NCBI RefSeq assembly: GCF_008632125.1
Contig: NZ_VWRN01000035.1
Coordinates: forward strand, 1 to 64,000
Origin: Cupriavidus cauae
Lineage (GTDB): Bacteria > Pseudomonadota > Gammaproteobacteria > Burkholderiales > Burkholderiaceae
Length of the DNA: 64,000 bases
Direction of reading: 5' to 3'
Shown here: positions 58,879 to 64,000 of the stretch, in pieces
Layout: each line of letters opens with the position of its first letter
How positions within the stretch are numbered: position 1 is the stretch's first letter
Translations under genes and position numbers: made by a program
The notes under the pieces: model-generated
Told to the model about the DNA's origin: nothing
The model's input: the letters and a program-made list of their open reading frames with translations, nothing else
The model's database searches: none

Positions 58879-59264
58879 CCCGGACGCTTGTAGGCGATGC
58901 AGTCGATCTCGACCTTGCAGTCGACCACCATGCTCGACTGCACGCAGGCACGCGCGGGCGGATTGGCGCCGAAATACTGCTTGAAGATCTTGTTGAACGA
59001 GGCGAAGTCGCGTGCGTCGTCGAGCCAGACGCCGCAGCGGACCACATGCTCGGGGCCGTAGCCGGCCTCGGCCAGGATCGCCAGCACGTTCCTGATGGCC
59101 TGGTGGGTCTGCGCGACGATGCCGCCGTCGACGACCTCGCCATCGACCATCGGCACCTGGCCGGACACATACAGCCAGCCGTCGGCAGCGACCGCGCGTG
59201 CGAACGGCATGTGCTGGCCGCCGGTGCCGGTGCCGCCTTCGACGCCAAAGCGTTGGATATCCAT
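58872..59264 (-). CDS. RidA-family deaminase
   Basis: 130-aa YjgF/YER057c/UK114 protein. The conserved Arg is in ARACVQSSMVVDCKVEIDCIAYK, and GWLYVSGQVPMVDGEVVDGG and TGQ-type strands precede it. RidA hydrolyses reactive enamine/imine intermediates made by PLP deaminases; it sits next to the D-amino-acid deaminase-like gene and D-aminoacylase, a logical partner. Complete. Confidence 0.92.
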   Translation of the reverse strand: MDIQRFGVEGGTGTGGQHMPFARAVAADGWLYVSGQVPMVDGEVVDGGIVAQTHQAIRNVLAILAEAGYGPEHVVRCGVWLDDARDFASFNKIFKQYFGANPPARACVQSSMVVDCKVEIDCIAYKRPGG

Positions 59265-59327
59265 GAAGACTCCTTCGAACTGAATACGGGAAACGGTGAG
59301 CTTGAAACAGGGGGGGAGCGTGCGGCC

Positions 59328-60878
59328 TTACGTGTCCGCGATGTTGTCCGCGTTGCGGTTCGCGATGGTGTCCGCGACGGCGGGGACCGGCTCGCCGCGC
59401 GGCAGGAAACGCCCGGCGCGCGCGCCGGTGGCGCGCCGCTGCGACCAAGACAGCGTGCCGTTGACCCACACCGCGGCGATGCCCTCGGCCGGCTGCATCG
59501 GCTCTGTGAACGTGGCCGCGTCGCGGATCGTCGCGGCGTCGAACAGCACCAGGTCGGCCCAATGGCCTTCGCGCACGAAGCCGCGTCCCGCGAGGCCGAA
59601 GCGCTCGGCCGACAGGCCGGTCATCTTGGCGATCGCCATCGTCAGCGGAAACAGCTCGCGGTCGCGCGCATAGTGGCCCAGCACGCGGGGGAACGCGCCC
59701 CACAGGCGCGGATGCGGCAGCGGGTCGTTGGGCAGCCCGTCCGAGCCGATCACCGTGGCCGGATGCGCCAGGATGCGGTCGACGTCGGCGTCTTCCATGC
59801 AGTGATAGACCGCGCCCGCCGGCTGCAGGCGGCGGGCCGCCTCGTGCAGATCCACCTGCCATTCGGCCGCGATATCGGCGAGCAGGCGTCCGCCCATCGC
59901 GGGATGCGGCGTGGACCAGGTCACCATGATGTCGAAGTCGCCGGTGACCTGCTTCAGGTCCAGCGTCGACGAACTGGCGGTATAGGGATAGCAGTCGCAG
60001 CCAACCGGCTGCCAGCGCTGGGCGGCATCGAGCGCGTCCAGCACCGCGCCGCTGCGGCCCCAGTTGTCCACGCCCGCGCATTTGAGGTGCGAGATCACGA
60101 CCGGCACGCGGGCATGGCGGCCGATGCGGAAGGCCTCGTCCATCGCGTCGAGGATCTCGGCGAATTCGCTGCGCAGATGCGTGGCGTACAGCGCGCCGGC
60201 GCGGGCCAGCGGCTCGGCCAGCGCCAGCACTTCCTCGGTCGGCGCGGCAAAGGCGTTGGCATAGGCGAGGCCGGTCGACAGGCCGAGCGCGCCGTGGTCC
60301 AGTGCCTCCTGCAATTGCGCGCGCATCGCGGCGATCTCGTCGGCGCTCGCCGCGCGGTCCAGCCGGTCCAGATGATTGCTGCGCAGCGCCGTGTGGCCGA
60401 CCAGCGCGGCCACGTTGACCGCGGGCCGCGCCGACGCGATGGCATCGACGTAGGCCGAAAAGCTCGGATAGCGGAACGCGCTCGCATCGCCCAGCAGGTT
60501 CATCGGATCGGGCGGCTCGCCGCGCAGGGCCACCGGTGCCGCGCTGATGCCGCAGTTGCCGACCACCACGGTGGTCACGCCCTGCGACAGCTTCGGCGTC
60601 ATCTCGGGCTGGCGCACCACGTTGGTGTCGTCGTGCGTGTGGACGTCGATGAAGCCCGGTGCCAGCACAAGCCCGTCGGCCTCGACGACCTCGGCGGCGG
60701 CGTCGGCGGCGATGCGTTCGCCGCCATCGTCGTCGGCATCGATGTCGACGATGCGGGCGATGCGGCCGTCGCGCAGCCCGACATCGGCGACGCGCGCGGC
60801 GGCGCCCGAGCCGTCGATCACGGTGGCGCCGCGGATCAGCGTGTCATAGGCGAAGAGGGTGTCCGAGCTCGCTGCCAT
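59328..60878 (-). CDS. N-acyl-D-amino-acid deacylase (D-aminoacylase)
   Basis: 516-aa amidohydrolase-superfamily enzyme. Metal ligands: His pair in GFIDVHTHDDTN, Cys in VVVGNCGISAAP (as in Alcaligenes D-aminoacylase), His in YATHLRSE, His in PVVISHLKCAG, and Asp in VIGSDGLP. It frees D-amino acids from N-acyl-D-amino acids. The last 30 residues carry Asn/Ala/Asp repeats. Preceded by the RpiR gene with a gap of only 2 bp, so they are co-translated. Confidence 0.92.
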   Translation of the reverse strand: MAASSDTLFAYDTLIRGATVIDGSGAAARVADVGLRDGRIARIVDIDADDDGGERIAADAAAEVVEADGLVLAPGFIDVHTHDDTNVVRQPEMTPKLSQGVTTVVVGNCGISAAPVALRGEPPDPMNLLGDASAFRYPSFSAYVDAIASARPAVNVAALVGHTALRSNHLDRLDRAASADEIAAMRAQLQEALDHGALGLSTGLAYANAFAAPTEEVLALAEPLARAGALYATHLRSEFAEILDAMDEAFRIGRHARVPVVISHLKCAGVDNWGRSGAVLDALDAAQRWQPVGCDCYPYTASSSTLDLKQVTGDFDIMVTWSTPHPAMGGRLLADIAAEWQVDLHEAARRLQPAGAVYHCMEDADVDRILAHPATVIGSDGLPNDPLPHPRLWGAFPRVLGHYARDRELFPLTMAIAKMTGLSAERFGLAGRGFVREGHWADLVLFDAATIRDAATFTEPMQPAEGIAAVWVNGTLSWSQRRATGARAGRFLPRGEPVPAVADTIANRNADNIADT

Positions 60879-60880
60879 GG

Positions 60881-61807
60881 TCAGTCTCCGAGCGGCTGAC
60901 GGCTGTCGCGCATCCCCGCGCTGCCGCGCTCGCCGCTGCCCCGATGCGCGTCCAGCACGTACTTGAGTCGCCGCAGCCGTTCCTGGCTGTCGTCCTGCTG
61001 CAGCAACGCCAGCCGCGTGGCCAGCACGTCCAGCACCAGCAACATCGCATAGCGCGAGGCCGACGGCTTGAAGATGAAATCGGTCTCCAGCGCGCGCACG
61101 GGCAGCAGCACGTCGGCGCGCGCTGCCAGCGGCGAGCCCAGCGCGGTCACCGCGATCACGCGCGCACCGTATTCGCGCGCGACATCGCAGCTGGCCAGCA
61201 TCTCGGGCACGCTGCCGCTGACCGAGAAGGCCAGCACCACATCGCCCTTGACGAGCGTGGCCGCGACCATCTGCTGCAGCACCGCGTCCTGATAGCTCGC
61301 GACCGGCCGGCCCAGCCGCGCCAATCGATAGCGCGCCTCGTCGGCGAGCCAGGTCGAGCCGCCACCCATGCCGAAAGCGTAGACCATGCGCGCGTCCTGC
61401 AACAGGCGCGCGGCGCGTTCGATCTGGGCCTCGTCGATCAGTTGGCGATTGGCCTCGAGCACGGCGACCACGTCCCCATGCAGGCGGTCGGTCAGCGAGG
61501 GCGGAGCCGCTTCCGCGCCCGAGTCCGCGCCGACGGTGCCGGGCTCGTGCTGCAGGAAGCGTTGGCCAACCGCGGTCGCGCGCGCCAGCCGCAGCTTCAG
61601 GTCGCGCACGTCGCGGCAGCCCAGCGCCTTGGCCAGGCGCGTGACGCTGGCCTCGCTGACGCCGGCCCTGCGGGCCAGCGCATTGATGCTGGCCGAGGCC
61701 GCGCCGGCGACGTCCTCCAGGATGACCTGGGCCACCTTCTGCTCGGCCAGCCGCAGCGTCGGGCCGCGCTCGGCGATGCGGGTCAGGATGTCGAAGGCAG
61801 CGGGCAT
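60881..61807 (-). CDS. RpiR-family regulator with SIS domain
   Basis: 308-aa regulator: N-terminal HTH of the RpiR type (ASINALARRAGVSEASVTRLAKALGCRDVRDLKLRLARA, residues 39-77) and a C-terminal SIS sugar-phosphate domain (VYAFGMGGGSTWLADEARYRLARLG, VVLAFSVSGSVPEML). It begins the minus-strand unit that includes the D-aminoacylase, RidA and GntP genes, and is divergent from the deaminase-kinase pair. Two palindromes in the intergenic region are its likely sites. Effector: a phosphorylated sugar acid, possibly the product of the downstream kinase. Confidence 0.92.
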   Translation of the reverse strand: MPAAFDILTRIAERGPTLRLAEQKVAQVILEDVAGAASASINALARRAGVSEASVTRLAKALGCRDVRDLKLRLARATAVGQRFLQHEPGTVGADSGAEAAPPSLTDRLHGDVVAVLEANRQLIDEAQIERAARLLQDARMVYAFGMGGGSTWLADEARYRLARLGRPVASYQDAVLQQMVAATLVKGDVVLAFSVSGSVPEMLASCDVAREYGARVIAVTALGSPLAARADVLLPVRALETDFIFKPSASRYAMLLVLDVLATRLALLQQDDSQERLRRLKYVLDAHRGSGERGSAGMRDSRQPLGD

Positions 61808-61889
61808 GGGCTTGGCGAAGGGGTGCCGGACGTCGGGCCTGGCCTCGGTGAGGCCGGGGCATCGCAGCGTGTTACTTTATAACAAGGAT

Positions 61890-61936
61890 GAAATATCGTA
61901 ATTTCGCCGCTATCATTACGTCAATCGAAAATTTCG
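61890..61936. promoter_or_regulatory. Candidate RpiR operators between divergent genes
   Basis: GAAAT (61890-61894)/ATTTC (61901-61905) with a 6-bp spacer, and CGAAAATTTCG (61926-61936), a perfect 5-1-5 palindrome, are centred about 34 bp apart (roughly three helical turns). They lie in the AT-rich control gap between the RpiR gene and the deaminase gene, upstream of the chosen start 61984. A TATAAA-like element on the minus strand is near 61876-61881. Confidence 0.6.
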
Positions 61937-61983
61937 GCAGCGCGCCACAGTGTGTGGCTGGGCGCGGCAAGGCGGACAACGGC

Positions 61984-63345
61984 ATGCGTGATATAAAGTA
62001 CCAGAGCGGGATCATCGATCCGCTGAACAAGGCGCTCGGCAAGCTGGAGGCGCCGCTGGCGCCCGCCGAGGCCGCCACCGGCTGGCGCCTGCTGGACGAG
62101 GAACTGAGCCTGCCGGCCGCGGTGCTGTACGAAAGCCGGCTGGCCCACAACCTTGCCTGGATGCGCCGGTTCATGGACGAATATGGCGTGAAGCTGGCGC
62201 CCCATGGCAAGACCACGATGGCGCCCAAGCTGTTCGCGCGGCAGCTCGAGGCCGGCGCCTGGGGTATCACGCTGGCGACCGCGCAGCAGACCGCCGCCGC
62301 CCATGCGCATGGCGTCAAGCGCGTGCTGATGGCCAACCAGCTGGTGGGCCGGCGCAATATGGAGATCGTCGCCGACCTGCTGCGCGATCCCGATTTCGAA
62401 TTCTTCTGCCTGGTCGACTCGGCCGAGCTGGTGGACCAGCTCGGCACGTTCTTCCGCGCGCGGGGCCAGCGCCTGCAGGTGCTGCTGGAACTGGGGGTGG
62501 AGGGCGGGCGCACCGGCGTGCGCGACGCCGCGCAACAGCAGCAGGTGCTGGACGCGCTGGACCGTTGGTCCGACGCGCTGACGCTGGCCGGCGTGGAGAT
62601 CTACGAGGGCGTGCTGCAGCAGGAGGCCGATATCCGCGCCTTCCTGCGCCGCACCGTCACGGTGACGCGCGAACTTGCCGCGCAGGGCCGTTTCGGCGCG
62701 GGTGCCGAACCTCGCCCGGTGGTGCTGTCCGGCGCGGGCTCGGCCTGGTACGACGTGGTGGCCGAGGAATTCGCCGGCGCCGACATCGGCGCGCCGATCG
62801 ACATCGTGCTGCGGCCGGGCTGCTATCTGACCCACGACGTCGGCATCTACCGGCAGGCGCAGCAGCGCATCCTGGCCAGCAACCCGGTGGCACGGAAGAT
62901 GCGAGAGGGTCTGCAGCCCGCCTTGCAGCTGTGGGCCTATGTGCAGTCGATCCCCGAGCCGGACCGCGCGATCGTCGGCATGGGCAAGCGCGACGCCGCC
63001 TTCGATGCCGGCATGCCGATTCCGGCGCGGCACTTTCGTCCCGGTTCGGCTGATCGCGGGGCAAAGGACGACGCAAAGGACGGGACAAAGGACGGGGCAA
63101 AGGACGGGGCAAGCGCGCGGGGAACCGCGCCGGTCGATACGCCGTCCATACCTTCTCACTGGGAGATCACCGGCATGATGGATCAGCACGCCTATCTGCG
63201 GATCGCGCCGGGGGACGATGTGCGGGTCGGCGACATGATCGCCTTCGATATCTCGCACCCTTGCCTGACCTTCGACAAGTGGCGGCATATTCCGGTGCTG
63301 GACGACGAACTGCGCGTGGTCGATATCGTGCAGACCTTCTTCTGA
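61984..63345 (+). CDS. D-amino-acid deaminase-like PLP enzyme (DSD1/alanine-racemase N-terminal family)
   Basis: 453-aa enzyme commonly called amino acid deaminase in this gene context. The PLP lysine is in KLAPHGKTTMAPKLFARQL (near residue 76). The C-terminal HPCLTFDKWRHIPVLDDELRVVDIVQTFF holds the His/Cys metal pair. At residues 356-376 a Lys-Asp-Gly-Ala repeat coded by 12-bp units is inserted. The start at 61984 is preferred to 61888, because the earlier one would put both operator palindromes inside the coding region and add a non-family leader. The kinase gene follows after an 8-bp-repeat gap. Confidence 0.85.
   Translation: MRDIKYQSGIIDPLNKALGKLEAPLAPAEAATGWRLLDEELSLPAAVLYESRLAHNLAWMRRFMDEYGVKLAPHGKTTMAPKLFARQLEAGAWGITLATAQQTAAAHAHGVKRVLMANQLVGRRNMEIVADLLRDPDFEFFCLVDSAELVDQLGTFFRARGQRLQVLLELGVEGGRTGVRDAAQQQQVLDALDRWSDALTLAGVEIYEGVLQQEADIRAFLRRTVTVTRELAAQGRFGAGAEPRPVVLSGAGSAWYDVVAEEFAGADIGAPIDIVLRPGCYLTHDVGIYRQAQQRILASNPVARKMREGLQPALQLWAYVQSIPEPDRAIVGMGKRDAAFDAGMPIPARHFRPGSADRGAKDDAKDGTKDGAKDGASARGTAPVDTPSIPSHWEITGMMDQHAYLRIAPGDDVRVGDMIAFDISHPCLTFDKWRHIPVLDDELRVVDIVQTFF
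63060..63112 (+). repeat. 12-bp in-frame repeats in the deaminase gene
   Basis: Four near-identical 12-bp units (GCAAAGGACGGG type) encode Ala-Lys-Asp-Gly. They lie in a loop just before the conserved C-terminal metal-binding region. Confidence 0.88.
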
Positions 63346-63360
63346 AGTTTCCCGCTTTTT

Positions 63361-63408
63361 CGGTCCTCCGGTCCTCCGGTTCCCCGGTTCTTCCGTTCCC
63401 CTTTCTCC
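63361..63408. repeat. 8-bp repeats between the deaminase and kinase genes
   Basis: Units CGGTCCTC (twice), CGGTTCCC, CGGTTCTT, CCGTTCCC and CTTTCTCC run at an exact period of 8 in the 81-bp gap before the kinase start. Confidence 0.85.
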
Positions 63409-63426
63409 CGTATCCGCGATCGCACC

Positions 63427-64000
63427 ATGAGCATCGATATCCTGGCCTTCGGCGAAGCGCTGGTCGAGTTCAACCAGCAGCCCGACGCGCCCGAACGCTA
63501 TCTGCAGGGCTTCGGCGGCGATACCTCCAACTTCTGCATCGCCGCCGCGCGCCAGGGTGCGCAGACGGGCTTCATCAGCGCGGTGGGCGCCGACAGTTTC
63601 GGCGAGCGCCTGCTGGCGCTGTGGACGCAGGAGCGTGTCGATACCCGCCATGTGCGCACCGACCCGCGGGCGCCGACCGGCGTCTACTTCGTCAGCCACG
63701 ACAACCACGGCCATCGCTTCGACTATCTGCGCGCCGGCTCGGCGGCGAGCTGCTACAGCCATGACGATCTGCCGCAGCAGGCGATCGCCGAAGCGCGCTA
63801 TCTGCATCTGTCCGGCATCAGCCTGGCGATCAGCAACACCGCCTGCGATGCCGGGCTCGCGGCAATGGAGCTGGCGCGCAAGGCGGGCGTCAAGATCTCG
63901 CTGGACACCAATCTGCGGCTGCGGCTGTGGTCGCTGGCCCGCGCGCGCGGCATCATGCGCGAAGCGCTCGGGATGACCGATATCTGCCTGCCGAGCTGGG
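63427..64000 (+). CDS. PfkB-family sugar kinase, 2-keto-3-deoxygluconate-kinase-like (3' end outside window)
   Basis: N-terminal 191 residues of a ribokinase-family kinase. DILAFGEALVEFNQQPDAPERYLQGFGGDTSNFCIAAARQGAQTGFISAVGADSFG is the PfkB signature 1 region and LDTNLRLRLW is typical of KDG kinases. The ATP site and catalytic Asp lie beyond the right edge. Start at 63427. Together with the GntP permease and RpiR regulator it points to use of a sugar acid or D-amino-acid-derived keto acid. Confidence 0.88.
   Translation, partial: MSIDILAFGEALVEFNQQPDAPERYLQGFGGDTSNFCIAAARQGAQTGFISAVGADSFGERLLALWTQERVDTRHVRTDPRAPTGVYFVSHDNHGHRFDYLRAGSAASCYSHDDLPQQAIAEARYLHLSGISLAISNTACDAGLAAMELARKAGVKISLDTNLRLRLWSLARARGIMREALGMTDICLPSW

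Noticed and set aside
1..64000. tRNA, rRNA, riboswitch, transposase, integrase and attachment sites
   Set aside because: None recognised by eye in either strand. A covariance-model search would be needed to exclude small RNAs.

Overview
This is a GC-rich, densely coded chromosomal segment that looks like a betaproteobacterium of the order Burkholderiales (Cupriavidus/Ralstonia/Burkholderia grade). The reasons are strong GC third-position bias, a hopanoid locus, a complete valine-degradation operon with a divergent AraC regulator, and a D-amino-acid/gluconate-type catabolic block. I see no rRNA, tRNA, insertion sequence, phage or CRISPR. Genus is inference.

Layout. 1-10910: hopanoid locus, with hpnN (cut by the left edge), hpnM, an overlapping ispH-hpnH-hpnI-hpnJ-hpnK-hpnL run on the minus strand, and divergent hpnA. 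11000-18500: mixed small secreted proteins, a lipocalin, a DHA2 MFS pump, an AGE-family isomerase-like protein, an esterase and several unknown small proteins. 18700-20340: a TetR regulator and a secreted 12-residue-repeat protein, tied together by three matching operators. 20488-22763: a membrane GGDEF protein broken by a frameshift, then a LysE exporter. 22956-26184: two large alpha-helical proteins of unknown function that seem to share repeat segments, separated by an intrinsic terminator. 26352-28184: a Tat-exported alpha/beta hydrolase and a cytochrome P460. 28631-31879: a copper-RiPP (HvfA/bufferin-like) operon consisting of DoxX-like HvfX, a precursor with six EGKCG motifs fused to two EF-hands, an MNIO (DUF692) maturase and a DUF2063 partner.

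31876-43007: hydrolase and M14 peptidase pair, LysR with divergent tautomerase, histidine phosphatase, DSD1-type PLP enzyme, AI-2E family permease, PadR plus siderophore-interacting reductase, a small membrane protein, and alanine aminotransferase. 43035-49328: valine catabolism (acyl-CoA dehydrogenase, mmsA, mmsB, 3-hydroxyisobutyryl-CoA hydrolase) with AraC. 49351-54503: YbaL-type antiporter, GlxA-type regulator, and glutathione-dependent formaldehyde oxidation (frmA, fghA). 54753-64000: an ATP/ADP-translocase-like MFS protein, a Tat-exported aldo/keto reductase, and a D-amino-acid/sugar-acid block (GntP permease, RidA, D-aminoacylase, RpiR regulator, D-amino-acid deaminase-like enzyme, and a PfkB kinase cut by the right edge).

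A feature running through the whole window is abundant short tandem repeats. Inside genes the periods I read are multiples of three and add low-complexity tails, linkers or loops (hpnM, hpnH, P460, hvfA, hvfC, DSD1, SIP, HIBCH, MFS, deaminase). Between genes the clearest arrays have a period of 8, and others are 11, 13 or 18. One 176-bp array drifts stepwise through 22 units.
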